A DNA stretch of 64,000 nt from Salibacterium lacus (GCF_042684865.1 NZ_JBHUML010000002.1:310001-374000), one strand, 5' to 3'; numbered from the stretch's first letter, positions 8,226-17,427 are shown. A program made the numbers and translations. Notes: generated by a model not told the origin, from the sequence alone.

Positions 8226-8990
8226 TCACTCCAATGTCTGAAATTTTCCGGATTGTTGATTTAATCCCAGCCGCACGGACAAAAAGGGGAGGAAAAGGGT
8301 GATCCATAAACCAACCGCCGCAGCGTGAAGAAAGAACAGCACGGAAACGGACGGTAAAAGACGACCCGCTGCAATAATTAATAACAGACCGGCTCCTCCA
8401 ATAACAGCGGTTATCATTTTTTTATAGGCCGCAGTGGTGACAGTCATCCGGCATTTCAGCCTCTCCACGCTGTACCCCGCGCCTGAACCGAGAAGAAGCC
8501 CTGCATAAAGAGCACCGTCCGGAAACAGGAGAAGGAGAGAAGAGGGGAACACGAGAGAAAACGAGAACAGAAACGGTTCCGGCATGCTTCCAATCCAGTC
8601 CATCGATCTGTACACCACATAAACGATGAATGCTCCGATAAGTCCTCCCATAAAAATATCTTCCGGAGTATGAGAAGTGTAAAGGACAGTTATTCCTACG
8701 GCAATCAGAATCATACCAAAGGAAATCCAGGTAAATCGTCTGTCTCTGAACTCGAATAGAAGATATCCCCAGAAAGCGACGGCAGTCTGAACCTGTTTGG
8801 CGGGAAATGTAAACCCGCCGCTTCCGTTATCTGGAACAGGAAGAAACATCTGCTTAATGAGACCATGGAAATAAATGCTGAGCGCCAGCACGATAAGAAG
8901 TCTGCCCCCTGCCGGCTTATCCATTGTCCAGTATAAAAGGGCAGCTATGATTACCAAGAACCAATCCTCTGTAACGACTGTCCACCCCAT
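8226..8990 (-). CDS. PAP2-like membrane protein with altered catalytic motifs
   Basis: About 254 residues with roughly eight hydrophobic segments. The order of motifs matches PAP2 phosphatases, including an HTPED (HxxxD) third motif, but the first motif reads K-x6-VP in place of RP, and the second reads FPAKQ where PSGH is expected, so one catalytic histidine is replaced by glutamine. It may be a non-catalytic relative or use another chemistry. ATGs at 8996 and 8990 are both possible; GGGGGAG fits the second better. It is convergent with the patatin gene. Confidence 0.65.
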   Translation of the reverse strand: MGWTVVTEDWFLVIIAALLYWTMDKPAGGRLLIVLALSIYFHGLIKQMFLPVPDNGSGGFTFPAKQVQTAVAFWGYLLFEFRDRRFTWISFGMILIAVGITVLYTSHTPEDIFMGGLIGAFIVYVVYRSMDWIGSMPEPFLFSFSLVFPSSLLLLFPDGALYAGLLLGSGAGYSVERLKCRMTVTTAAYKKMITAVIGGAGLLLIIAAGRLLPSVSVLFFLHAAAVGLWITLFLPFLSVRLGLNQQSGKFQTLE

Positions 8991-9069
8991 AAACATCCTC
9001 TCCCCCTTTTTGCACCTCTGCTTCCCAATACGTTACGTTGAAAGATAACGGGATGTCATTTGTCATAAA

Positions 9070-9107
9070 CAAAAAACCAGGCTCCGTTTAAAAAAGAGCC
9101 CGATTTT
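9070..9107 (-). terminator. Possible terminator overlapping the end of yqhP
   Basis: An imperfect stem (AAAAACCAGGCTC side and GAGCCCGATTTTT side) overlaps the yqhP stop codon; on the minus strand it ends in a T run. Confidence 0.5.
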
Positions 9108-9477
9108 TCTTCCTGTTTTTCCTGCCTTCAATAACGGTTAAGTTATGGTCCTTCCGGCGTCTGCCTGCTGTGCGGGGAGAACCTTTTTGCGATGATTTAT
9201 TTTTATTCTGCTGTTTGACCGCTTTTTGATATTTTTTGTATGAGGCTGCGTCTCTGCCGCTTCCGGCTTTTGGACCTGCTGTTTTTTGAAACTGGTTCAC
9301 CGATGACCGCTTCATAAGCACTCTGGTAAACAATAAATACAGACCGGCGGCAACTGCTGTACCGACCAGGATGTACATCAGGAATCCGAATGGATCGGTA
9401 ACAAGCTGATAACCGAGCCCGATAACCGCAAGGCCGAAAATAACAAGAAGGAAAGGATTTACTGGAAACCTGGACAT
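9088..9477 (-). CDS. yqhP: YqhP / SA1362 family membrane protein
   Basis: A 129-residue protein with two N-terminal transmembrane helices (about residues 8-25 and 31-52) and a highly basic, lysine- and arginine-rich cytoplasmic tail containing a YKKYQKAVKQ stretch. This architecture is that of the SA1362/YqhP family found at the same position in Bacillus and Staphylococcus. Function is unknown. The start at 9477 has a strong TTTGGAGGTGA site. Confidence 0.78.
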   Translation of the reverse strand: MSRFPVNPFLLVIFGLAVIGLGYQLVTDPFGFLMYILVGTAVAAGLYLLFTRVLMKRSSVNQFQKTAGPKAGSGRDAASYKKYQKAVKQQNKNKSSQKGSPRTAGRRRKDHNLTVIEGRKNRKKNRALF

Positions 9478-9778
9478 GACATCACCTCCAAAGGGTAATC
9501 TTTCAACAGAATGATACCGTTCATACGTGCAGGAACAGGAGACCATTGTCCGTCCTCAAATCGTTTGAACATTCTTATTACTTCCATTTTACACGATACA
9601 TCCTTTTTCCTCCACAATAGACTGTGAAATAAACAGAAATGTATCTGATAGAAGATAAATCTTATTATCTTACCATTCCCTTTTCTGAAGAAAATACACA
9701 TAAAATTTAACGAATGTTCCGGTACCACCGTATGAAAGCACGAAGGTTCCACCATAATAACAAGTAGGAGGTGGAGCA
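9478..9778. other. Divergent intergenic region yqhP / yqhR
   Basis: About 300 bp with no gene. In B. subtilis yqhQ lies between these neighbours; it is missing here. No terminator or strong promoter stands out. Confidence 0.5.
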
Positions 9779-10237
9779 GTGAACGAAGAATGGATCTACA
9801 ATCAGAAAGCAGCTGGAATTGGATTTTTCGGTGGACTGATATGGGGCCTGGTTGGATATGCGGCCTATCTACTGAATTTCACGGAGATGGGCCCTGCAAT
9901 GGCTGTCCAGCCATGGGCGCTGCCGGAATGGAAAGACACCTACCTCGGTCATTTTGCCGGAATAGCAGTTATTGCGCTGCTTTCGGTATGTACAGCTTTT
10001 TTGTACCGTATTCTTTTTCAGAAGTGGGAGTCCATCTGGCTTGGTGCTGTTTACGGTGCTGCATTGTGGGTGATTGTTTTTTATTTTCTTCATCCCCTGT
10101 TTCCGGGTAAAGATCATATTACATCGATGAGCCTTACCGATCTTGTAACAACAATTTGTCTGTACGTGACGTACGGTGTGTTTATCGGATACTCGATATC
10201 GTATGAATACAAAGTCATACAGCATCATCAGGCTTAA
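9779..10237 (+). CDS. yqhR: YqhR family membrane protein
   Basis: A 152-residue polytopic membrane protein with four hydrophobic helices (about residues 14-33, 58-77, 84-103 and 121-140). It matches the conserved YqhR protein by topology and by its place upstream of the pepQ/efp pair. It starts with GTG at 9779 after AGGAGGTGGAGCA. No enzymatic motif is seen and the role is unknown. aroQ, which follows yqhR in B. subtilis, is not present. Confidence 0.75.
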   Translation: MNEEWIYNQKAAGIGFFGGLIWGLVGYAAYLLNFTEMGPAMAVQPWALPEWKDTYLGHFAGIAVIALLSVCTAFLYRILFQKWESIWLGAVYGAALWVIVFYFLHPLFPGKDHITSMSLTDLVTTICLYVTYGVFIGYSISYEYKVIQHHQA

Positions 10238-10305
10238 ACTATTCAAAAAAAGGGGCTTATGATACACTGAAAGGTAACGGTTCGGAGAAGTCGGGAGGGA
10301 ACACG

Positions 10306-11376
10306 ATGATAAATAGAATAGAACATGTAAGAGAACAGCTGCGCGGCCGGGGAGCTGATGCCATTATTATTGACAGCCCTGCCAACCGTCGCTATGTAAG
10401 TGGATTTACAGGCACAGCAGGGGCAGTATTAATCACACAACAGAAAGCTTACTTTATTACGGATTTCCGGTATATAGAACAGGCTGAAGCACAATGTCCC
10501 GGCTTTGAAGTAGTACGGCACACCTCTTCTGTTTATGAAAAAGCAGGAGAACTGCTCAAAAATGAACAGGCTGCCACGCTTGTCTTTGAAAAAGACAACG
10601 TCAGCTACGCCGGCTACGAGTCACTGCAGCAGCACACAAAAGCAGAGCTGAAGCCGCTGAGTGGTCTGTTGGAAGAAATCCGGCTTATCAAAAGTGAAGA
10701 GGAACTAAACGTGCTGCAGCAGGCTGTTGATATAGCAGACCGGGCATTTGAGCACATCACGTCATACATAAAGCCGGGTGTGAAAGAAATAGATGTCAGC
10801 AATGAGCTTGAATTTTTTATGCGTCGTGAAGGAGCGGTTTCTTCTTCTTTTGATATTATTGCTGCATCAGGGACGAGAAGCGCCCTTCCCCACGGGACAG
10901 CATCAGAAAAAGCGATGCAGAGCGGCGAACTTTTGACGCTCGATTTCGGCGCTTATTTTCAAGGATACTGTTCCGATATTACACGCACGGTAGCGGTAGG
11001 GGAACCTCCAAGCAGGCTTCGGGAAATTTATCAGGTGGTGTATGAAGCACAGTTGAAAGCCCTCGAGGAAATCAAGCCCGGGATGACAGGAGCTGAAGCT
11101 GATGCAGTGGCAAGAGATCATATCGTGAAACAGGGATACGGAGAGTATTTCGGACATGGTCTGGGACACGGGCTTGGCCTGGAAGTACATGAAGGACCAA
11201 GACTTTCTCCAAAGTCCGGCAAAGTACTTGAACCAGGTATGGTTGTGACGGTGGAACCCGGTGTTTACGTGCCGGAAATCGGCGGTACACGAATTGAAGA
11301 CGACATCGTAATGACAGAATATGGAAACAAAACATTGTCGAACTCCCCGAAGGAGTTAATGATTCTGGGACAGTAA
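10306..11376 (+). CDS. yqhT: Xaa-Pro dipeptidase / aminopeptidase (M24B), YqhT
   Basis: A 356-residue metallopeptidase of the pita-bread fold that cleaves X-Pro bonds in the cytoplasm. The N-terminal creatinase-like domain (to about 125) is followed by the catalytic domain with the five expected metal ligands: two Asp (DFGAYFQGYCSDITRT), His in GHGLGHGLGLEVHEGP, Glu in VTVEPGVYV, and Glu in GTRIEDDI. It lies 70 nt before efp, an arrangement general in Bacillus, which links turnover of proline peptides to EF-P, the factor for proline stretches. Confidence 0.93.
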   Translation: MINRIEHVREQLRGRGADAIIIDSPANRRYVSGFTGTAGAVLITQQKAYFITDFRYIEQAEAQCPGFEVVRHTSSVYEKAGELLKNEQAATLVFEKDNVSYAGYESLQQHTKAELKPLSGLLEEIRLIKSEEELNVLQQAVDIADRAFEHITSYIKPGVKEIDVSNELEFFMRREGAVSSSFDIIAASGTRSALPHGTASEKAMQSGELLTLDFGAYFQGYCSDITRTVAVGEPPSRLREIYQVVYEAQLKALEEIKPGMTGAEADAVARDHIVKQGYGEYFGHGLGHGLGLEVHEGPRLSPKSGKVLEPGMVVTVEPGVYVPEIGGTRIEDDIVMTEYGNKTLSNSPKELMILGQ

Positions 11377-11447
11377 ATCGTGAATACGCTGTACATGTGT
11401 TATAGTGGAAAAGAAAAATTGATTTGGCAGAGATGGAGGAACGAAAT

Positions 11448-12005
11448 ATGGTTTCAGTAAATGATTTGAAAACAGGATTAACAGTGGAAGTCGAAGACGA
11501 TATCTGGACGGTTGTAGACTTTCAGCACGTGAAACCGGGGAAAGGTGCTGCGTTTGTGAGAACAAAATTACGCAGTCTCCGCAGTGGTAACATTCAGGAA
11601 AAAACGTTCCGGGCCGGAGAGAAAATCAACCGGGCTCATATTGAAAACAGGAATATGCAGTATCTCTATTCCAGCGGCGATGCCCATACCTTTATGGATA
11701 TGGAGAGCTTTGACCAGATGGAATTGACGAGTGACCAGATTCAATATGAATTAAACTTTCTGAAAGAAAACATGGAAGTGAAAATCATGTCGTATGGAAC
11801 CGAAACGCTCGGAGTGGAACTGCCGAACAACGTGGAACTTGAGGTGTCCGAAACAGAACCGGGCATCAAAGGCGATACCGCTTCCGGCGGATCCAAACCG
11901 GCCGTGCTTGAAACAGGATATAAAGTACAGGTTCCCTTCTTTGTTAACGAAGGAGACAGACTGGTCATTGACACAAGAAAAGGGGAATATGTATCCCGGG
12001 CGTAA
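11448..12005 (+). CDS. efp: Elongation factor P
   Basis: A 185-residue, three-domain translation factor that rescues ribosomes stalled at polyproline. The tip loop of domain I reads KPGKGAA with Lys32, the residue that carries the 5-aminopentanol modification in B. subtilis. The C-terminus ends YVSRA like other EF-P proteins. The ATG at 11448 follows TGGAGG; an upstream ATG at 11424 is not supported. A strong terminator follows. Confidence 0.97.
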   Translation: MVSVNDLKTGLTVEVEDDIWTVVDFQHVKPGKGAAFVRTKLRSLRSGNIQEKTFRAGEKINRAHIENRNMQYLYSSGDAHTFMDMESFDQMELTSDQIQYELNFLKENMEVKIMSYGTETLGVELPNNVELEVSETEPGIKGDTASGGSKPAVLETGYKVQVPFFVNEGDRLVIDTRKGEYVSRA

Positions 12006-12039
12006 TAGAACGGCTCGGAAAAACCTTATTACTAAGATT

Positions 12040-12080
12040 AAAAGTTCCGGACGATTTATAAATCGTCCGGAACTTTTTTT
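12040..12080 (+). terminator. Terminator after efp
   Basis: A 19-nt perfect palindromic arm pair (12040-12058 with 12059-12077) followed by TTTTTTT. The core CCGGACGATT is the same as in the terminator at 4201. Confidence 0.93.
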
Positions 12081-12203
12081 GTATCAATCTGTTTTTATAA
12101 TCACAGCTTCTGTGTGAGTGTAACGATTTATATAGGATATTTTGTACTGGTTCTAGCGGTCTGTTCTGTGAATATGATGTATAAAAAGCCCTGGAGGACA
12201 ACC

Positions 12204-13103
12204 ATGGAACAGATCTTCTCCCTTCTCCCGGTTCACCTGCACGTGCCGCTTGCTTGGATTTCCGGTAAAGACGATGTAGAAGAAATAAGACTGCGGATCC
12301 ACCAGCCGGTCGAAGTAACGACGGCGTATGGCACAACTTTTCTGAGTGATCGAAACGGACGCTTCTATGTCATGACAGAAGAAGACATGGAATATACATT
12401 ACACCAGCTGAGCGAATATTCCCTGTATGCTTTCCAGGAAGAGATGAAGCAGGGATACATCACGACAAAAGGAGGGCACCGGGTCGGTATTGGCGGCCAG
12501 GTGGTGCGGGAGAATGGTATCATTCAGTCGATCAAACATGTCCGCTACTTCAATATTAGAAAAGCCGCCCATCATCAGGGGGCAGCCCGCCCCTACATTA
12601 AACAGCTGTTGAAGCCCCCGTGCGGCCATACCCTTGTGTACGGACCTCCACAAGCCGGTAAGACAACATTTCTGCGGGATTTGGCGCATTCGGCCAGTGA
12701 AGGAGTGTCAAAGTGGAATATTCCATCAAGAAAAGTTGGAATAGTGGATGAACGTTCGGAACTTGCCGCCTGTTATCACGGTACCCCTTCCTTTCCAGTT
12801 GGAAAACGCACCGATGTGCTGGATGCATGTCCAAAAGCCGAAGGGATGATGATGATGATCCGTTCCATGAGCCCGGAGATTATCGTGGTGGATGAAATCG
12901 GCAGGCAGGAAGATGCAGATGCTGTCATGGAGGCCGTGCACGCCGGGGCATCTGTTTTCTGCAGTGCCCATGCAGGCTCGTTTCAGGAGCTGAAGCAGAG
13001 ACCGGTGCTTAAAGAGCTGCTGGACGCCCGCGTGTTTCATAACGTACTTCAGCTTCAACGAAGGAATGGACAAGTCCGTGCCGTGATGGTACATGACAAC
13101 TGA
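12204..13103 (+). CDS. spoIIIAA: Stage III sporulation protein AA, AAA ATPase
   Basis: A 299-residue secretion-type ATPase of the mother-cell side of the SpoIIIA-SpoIIQ channel. It carries Walker A GPPQAGKTT (residues 147-155), a Walker B in EIIVVDEIG and relatedness to type II/IV secretion ATPases. It powers the feeding channel that connects mother cell and forespore. The start at 12204 follows CTGGAGGACAACC; a longer frame from 12114 lacks a ribosome site. It opens an eight-gene operon expected to be under SigE, though no clean SigE promoter was made out. Confidence 0.95.
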   Translation: MEQIFSLLPVHLHVPLAWISGKDDVEEIRLRIHQPVEVTTAYGTTFLSDRNGRFYVMTEEDMEYTLHQLSEYSLYAFQEEMKQGYITTKGGHRVGIGGQVVRENGIIQSIKHVRYFNIRKAAHHQGAARPYIKQLLKPPCGHTLVYGPPQAGKTTFLRDLAHSASEGVSKWNIPSRKVGIVDERSELAACYHGTPSFPVGKRTDVLDACPKAEGMMMMIRSMSPEIIVVDEIGRQEDADAVMEAVHAGASVFCSAHAGSFQELKQRPVLKELLDARVFHNVLQLQRRNGQVRAVMVHDN

Positions 13104-13121
13104 AGAACAGGAGGGATAACG

Positions 13122-13634
13122 ATGAGCTGGCTCGGAGCGGCATTGATTCTCACGGCCTGTACGTGGGCCGGGTTTGAATTTGCAAAACAACTGACAGAAC
13201 GTCCCCGCCAGCTCAGGCAGTTAAGAACGGCACTTCAAAGTTTTGAAGCAGAAATCATGTACGGTATGAACCCGCTTCCGGATGCAAGCCAAAAAATAAG
13301 CAGTCAGCTTCCTGCTCCTGTTTCGTTTTTGTTCCGCCACTTTGCTGGTTATCTGAAACAAGGGGAACGAAATGTAGATGAAGCATGGGCGAAAAGTCTG
13401 GATCATGTATGGCCCCTTACAGCCCTTGCTTTCCGGGAAAAAGAGATTCTCCGTCAGTTTGGTACCACCCTCGGAAGACACGAAAAGATGCAGCAGCAGA
13501 AACAAATCAGGCTTGCGATGATTCATTTGGAAAAAGAAGAACAGGAAGCAAAGGAAAAAGAAAAAAGATATGAAAAGATGGCAAAATCGCTGGGATTTTT
13601 ATCCGGACTTCTGATCATTGTCATGTTTATATAG
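13122..13634 (+). CDS. spoIIIAB: Stage III sporulation protein AB
   Basis: A 170-residue membrane protein related to type II secretion inner-membrane protein GspF. A hydrophobic N-terminus (residues 2-16) and a C-terminal helix (about 152-169) flank a cytoplasmic helical region containing LRQLRTALQSFEAEI. It begins at ATG 13122 after AGGAGGGA, 18 nt behind spoIIIAA. Part of the forespore channel apparatus. Confidence 0.92.
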   Translation: MSWLGAALILTACTWAGFEFAKQLTERPRQLRQLRTALQSFEAEIMYGMNPLPDASQKISSQLPAPVSFLFRHFAGYLKQGERNVDEAWAKSLDHVWPLTALAFREKEILRQFGTTLGRHEKMQQQKQIRLAMIHLEKEEQEAKEKEKRYEKMAKSLGFLSGLLIIVMFI

Positions 13635-13664
13635 CGGGTGGTTTTACTGCAGGAAGGAGGGACA

Positions 13665-13874
13665 ATGGTGGCCTACGATGTAAATACAATTTTTCAGATT
13701 GCCGGGATCGGCATCATTGTGGCAATGATTCATACGGTGCTCAAACAAATGGGGAAAGAAGACTGGGCCCATTGGGTCACTCTCATCGGCTTTGTGGTCG
13801 TCCTTTATATGGTCGCTTCCATCATCGATGAACTATTCCAGAAAATAAAGAGTGTTTTTCTGTTTCAGGGATAG
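13665..13874 (+). CDS. spoIIIAC: Stage III sporulation protein AC
   Basis: A 69-residue two-helix membrane protein with the family motif DVNTIFQIAGIGI and the C-terminal IKSVFLFQG. The ATG at 13665 is supported by AAGGAGGGACA; the frame is open further upstream (13638) but without a site and the family length is about 68. Structural membrane component of the SpoIIIA complex. Confidence 0.93.
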   Translation: MVAYDVNTIFQIAGIGIIVAMIHTVLKQMGKEDWAHWVTLIGFVVVLYMVASIIDELFQKIKSVFLFQG

Positions 13875-13886
13875 GAGGCGGTCCCC

Positions 13887-14282
13887 GTGGAGATCATTCA
13901 GATCGTCGGTTTCGGATTAATTGCTGTATTTTTAATTATTATCGTGCGGGAACAAAATCCGGCACTTGCCTCGGCCATTGCCCTTGCAGCAGGCGGCATG
14001 ATTTTTTTGTTTGTGACGGTTCCGCTGCAGTCGGCGGTGGAGCTCATTGCCACACTTTCCGGACAAGCCGGCATCAATCAGATGTACATCCAGACATTAT
14101 TGAAAATCATCGGTATTGCCTATCTTGCGGAATTTGGAGCCCATCTGGCAAGAGACGCAGAACTGGAATCCATTGCAGCTAAAATTGAACTGGCCGGCAA
14201 GATGCTTATTATTATGCTGGCGGTACCGATTTTTCAGGTATTGATTGAAACGGTGATGTCCCTGCTTCCAGGCGGCGTCTAA
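13887..14282 (+). CDS. spoIIIAD: Stage III sporulation protein AD
   Basis: A 131-residue protein with about four transmembrane helices, related in sequence to SpoIIIAC. It begins with GTG at 13887, eight nt after AGGAGG, and sits 12 nt behind spoIIIAC. Membrane part of the mother cell-forespore channel. Confidence 0.93.
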   Translation: MEIIQIVGFGLIAVFLIIIVREQNPALASAIALAAGGMIFLFVTVPLQSAVELIATLSGQAGINQMYIQTLLKIIGIAYLAEFGAHLARDAELESIAAKIELAGKMLIIMLAVPIFQVLIETVMSLLPGGV

Positions 14283-14295
14283 GGATGTGAATGAT

Positions 14296-15483
14296 ATGAA
14301 AGTACGGGCTGTACTTTTTCTATGTCTCCTTTTTTCTCTGTTTCTGCCTGCTGAATCCATTGCAGTCACAGGTGTAGAAGAAGGCCGGGAAGAGATGCAG
14401 GAGATGAAGCAGAACCAAATGGAAAATGTAAATATATCAGACATCAAACAGTATTGGGAGAACATTAATAATGAGTATGGTTCCTTTCTTCCTGAATCGC
14501 AGAAAGGATCGTTGAAAGAGTTTATCACAGGGGAAAAACAGTTCGCTCCAAAAGAATGGGGTACCGCCTTTTTGAAGTACATTTTCCATGAAGTGACCGC
14601 TAATGGAAAGCTGATGGGCACGCTTCTTATCCTGGCCGTGTTAAGTGCGGTGCTTAAAGCTGTTCAGAATGCATTCGAAACAGAAGTAGTAAATAAAGCA
14701 GCATACGCTGTCGTTTTTCTCGTTTTTATTGTTATTGCTTTGAATAGTTTCTATCTCGCCATGGATTACGTGAAAGAAACGGTCGGAGGCATGGTCCATT
14801 TCATGATTGCCCTTCTCCCTTTGATGCTTGCGCTGCTCGCCACAAGTGGAGCGGCAGCTTCTTCGGCTCTTTTTCATCCGCTGGTTGTTTTTCTTGTACA
14901 GTCGAGCGGCATGTTGATTGAGAACATTATTCTGCCGCTGCTGTTTTTTTCCGCTGTGTTAAGTATTGTGAGCAGTTTGAATGAGCACATCAAACTGACA
15001 AAACTGGCGGAGCTGCTGCGTAGGACAGCGATGGGAATTCTGGCTGTTTTTTTTACAATTTTTCTCGGAGTGATATCGGTTCAGGGAGCTACAGCCGCTG
15101 TAACAGACGGTGTTGCGATCCGGACTGCCAAGTTTATTGCAGGAAATTTTGTACCGGTCATAGGAAGGGTGTTTACTGATGCTGCTGATACGGCTCTTGG
15201 TGCCTCCGTTCTTCTAAAAAACACCGTTGGTCTTGCCGGTCTTGCTATATTGTTTCTTATCTGCGCGTTTCCTGCCATCAAAGTGCTTGTTATCAGTTTC
15301 ATATTCCATTTCACTGCAGCGCTGGTACAGCCGCTTGGTGACGGTCCGCTGCTGGAGGCACTATCAGTTCTTGGAAAAACGGTGCTGTCGATGTTTGCTG
15401 CTCTGGCAGCCGTATCCTTTATGTTTTTTCTGGCACTGACATTAATTATTGTGTCGGGAAACATATCTTTGATGGTGAGGTGA
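14296..15483 (+). CDS. spoIIIAE: Stage III sporulation protein AE
   Basis: A 395-residue protein with a cleavable-looking signal peptide (residues 1-25, cleavage near ESIA), a hydrophilic region and then about seven to eight transmembrane helices. It resembles a permease and is the largest membrane part of the SpoIIIA machine. The ATG at 14296 is preferred over GTG 14287 because AAGGA is ten nt ahead of the former and touches the latter. Confidence 0.93.
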   Translation: MKVRAVLFLCLLFSLFLPAESIAVTGVEEGREEMQEMKQNQMENVNISDIKQYWENINNEYGSFLPESQKGSLKEFITGEKQFAPKEWGTAFLKYIFHEVTANGKLMGTLLILAVLSAVLKAVQNAFETEVVNKAAYAVVFLVFIVIALNSFYLAMDYVKETVGGMVHFMIALLPLMLALLATSGAAASSALFHPLVVFLVQSSGMLIENIILPLLFFSAVLSIVSSLNEHIKLTKLAELLRRTAMGILAVFFTIFLGVISVQGATAAVTDGVAIRTAKFIAGNFVPVIGRVFTDAADTALGASVLLKNTVGLAGLAILFLICAFPAIKVLVISFIFHFTAALVQPLGDGPLLEALSVLGKTVLSMFAALAAVSFMFFLALTLIIVSGNISLMVR

Positions 15484-15487
15484 GGAC

Positions 15488-16114
15488 TTGGAAATTTTTC
15501 AAGAGTGGATGAGTCATTTGATTATTTTTCTGCTGGCTGCGTTTGTGCTTGAACTGCTGCTGCCTTCTTCCTCCTTTCAAAAATACGCAAGACTCGTATT
15601 ATCCTTTATTCTGATGCTTCTGATCATTGAACCGCTTATGAACCTGGCTTCCATTGATGCAGAACAGGAGCTGGAAAAAGCGCTTGGAGAGTGGCGGAAT
15701 GAATCGTTTCCAGAGCTGTCGATGGAATCAGAAATCAACCAGCAGAAAAATGAAATAGAATCGGGACAAGATGCATATATTTCAAAACAGGTGTCCCGGC
15801 GGCTCCAACAAGAGTCGCAGGAAGAAATCCAGGATAGGTGGGGATGGGAGGTGGAAAGTATATCGGCAGAATCCATGGAGGATAACAAAGCGGCGTCGTT
15901 TTCCGTTCACGTTGCTCTGCGTAAAGTAGAAAAAGGGGAAGAAGACAGCAGCGTGGTGGATCCGGTTCGTATTGAGCTGGATAAAGAGAATCCATCTCAA
16001 GATAATAGGAACGGGGATATAGATGAAATCCGGACGTACCTGTCCGATACTTGGGGGATTCCAGAAGAACAGGTGGAGATTTCAATAACGGAGGAGGGGG
16101 AGAGTGCCGGATAA
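15488..16114 (+). CDS. spoIIIAF: Stage III sporulation protein AF
   Basis: A 208-residue protein with two N-terminal transmembrane helices (about residues 10-25 and 33-53) and a soluble domain that ends in an acidic, ring-building-motif-like region. TTG start at 15488 after GAGGTGAGGAC. Its end overlaps spoIIIAG by 11 nt, which suggests coupled translation. Confidence 0.92.
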   Translation: MEIFQEWMSHLIIFLLAAFVLELLLPSSSFQKYARLVLSFILMLLIIEPLMNLASIDAEQELEKALGEWRNESFPELSMESEINQQKNEIESGQDAYISKQVSRRLQQESQEEIQDRWGWEVESISAESMEDNKAASFSVHVALRKVEKGEEDSSVVDPVRIELDKENPSQDNRNGDIDEIRTYLSDTWGIPEEQVEISITEEGESAG

Positions 16115-16751
16115 CAAAACCATCACCCCCGTGAAAAAACTAAAAGAATGGCTTAAGCCGGGGAAGGATGCTTCTTCCAAAAAGTCTTTCCCATTATATC
16201 TTGGTGTACTTTTGCTTGCCGGCATTATTTTCATGGCAGCGGGGGCCTTTCATGATGAAAAAGAACAGCCGGAACCACCGGCGCAGGAACCAAAAGAGAC
16301 AGAGAAAATAAGAGAGGAAGGGTCCACGGGGCCGGGGTTAAGGGAAGTAGAAAAAGAAATGCAGAAACGATTGAAAAGCATGCTGGAAAACATATCCGGT
16401 GTAGAGAAGGCAACGGTTATGCTGAATCTGGAAGGGACCGAAAAGAAAGTGTATGAAAAGGACCGCACACTCAATCAGCACACGACAAATGAAGAAGATC
16501 CTGAAGGCGGGACAAGAGTTCAGGAAGAAGGAACAACAGAAGAACAGACGGTGATTGTACAGCAGGACGGTGAAGAAACACCGCTGCTTTTGTATAAAGA
16601 GAAACCTGAAGCAAAAGGGGTGCTTGTCGTTGCTGACGGAGTGGAAGATCTGAAAGTAAAGGAATGGGTGGTCGAAGCCGTAACGAGAGTTCTGGACATT
16701 GCACCTCATAAAGTGTCTGTCTTACCGGAGGACCAAATGGAAGGAGAATGA
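16104..16751 (+). CDS. spoIIIAG: Stage III sporulation protein AG
   Basis: A 215-residue protein with one transmembrane helix (about residues 29-47), an acidic linker, and a ring-building-motif domain containing NISGVEKATVMLNLEGTE. SpoIIIAG of B. subtilis forms a large ring in the intermembrane space. GTG start at 16104 behind GGAGGAGGGGG, overlapping spoIIIAF. Confidence 0.94.
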   Translation: MPDNKTITPVKKLKEWLKPGKDASSKKSFPLYLGVLLLAGIIFMAAGAFHDEKEQPEPPAQEPKETEKIREEGSTGPGLREVEKEMQKRLKSMLENISGVEKATVMLNLEGTEKKVYEKDRTLNQHTTNEEDPEGGTRVQEEGTTEEQTVIVQQDGEETPLLLYKEKPEAKGVLVVADGVEDLKVKEWVVEAVTRVLDIAPHKVSVLPEDQMEGE

Positions 16752-16753
16752 AA

Positions 16754-17374
16754 ATGGTATTAAAAAAGCAGACAGTATGGCTGATGACAATGGTCAGCTT
16801 AACGATTGTGCTGGCAGTTTATTATGTTACCTCACCAGAAGAAACAGCCCGTGACAACGAACAGGAGGTTGGACAGGGAGAGGAAGAGGCAGCTTCTGTG
16901 ATGGAAGAAGAAGAGTTGTCTGAATGGCTCTCGGATGAAGAAATGGAAACAACCGTCGAAGAGACAGAACCCGCCGCCGGTGAAGAATCCAACCAGAAGG
17001 GGCAGGTTTCAGAAGAAACAACGGACAACCTTTTCAGTGAATTCCGTATGGAAAGAGATGAATCAAGAAGCCGTCTGCGGGAAGAATATACAGAAACGAT
17101 TGCTTCAGAAGATTATTCCGCAGCAGAGAAAAGTGAGGCATACGAAAAAAGAGAACAACTTCAGGAACAGCAGCACCGCGAGAGCACGCTGGAAAACTTA
17201 ATACAGGCAGAAGGGTACGCGGAAGCCGTTGTTATCCCAAGGGAAGAACATACCCGGATTGTTGTTGCGGCAGAATCGCTGTCGAAAACCGAAGCGGCGG
17301 ATTTGAACCGGATTGCTCATGAACAGCTGGGGACCGAAGACGTGGTTATCGGCCACCAGACGGCGCAGAATTGA
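16754..17374 (+). CDS. spoIIIAH: Stage III sporulation protein AH
   Basis: A 206-residue protein with an N-terminal transmembrane anchor (about residues 8-25), a long glutamate-rich linker (about 30-85) and a C-terminal YscJ/FliF-like domain that binds SpoIIQ from the forespore. The start at 16754 is used because GGAG stands seven nt before it; ATG 16748 lies right on that site and overlaps the spoIIIAG stop. The linker is more acidic than in B. subtilis, in keeping with a salt-adapted host. Confidence 0.94.
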   Translation: MVLKKQTVWLMTMVSLTIVLAVYYVTSPEETARDNEQEVGQGEEEAASVMEEEELSEWLSDEEMETTVEETEPAAGEESNQKGQVSEETTDNLFSEFRMERDESRSRLREEYTETIASEDYSAAEKSEAYEKREQLQEQQHRESTLENLIQAEGYAEAVVIPREEHTRIVVAAESLSKTEAADLNRIAHEQLGTEDVVIGHQTAQN

Positions 17375-17380
17375 AGATCA

Positions 17381-17427
17381 AAAAACCTGCATTTCCATCC
17401 CCCCGCGTGGATGGCTGCAGGTTTTTC
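17381..17427 (+). terminator. Terminator of the spoIIIA operon
   Basis: Outer stem AAAAACCTGCA with TGCAGGTTTTT encloses an inner CCATCC/GGATGG stem; T-rich end. It separates the sporulation operon from the next gene. Confidence 0.88.

Noticed and set aside
12114..12203. Longer start for spoIIIAA
   Set aside because: No ribosome site at 12114; GGAGG and family length support 12204.
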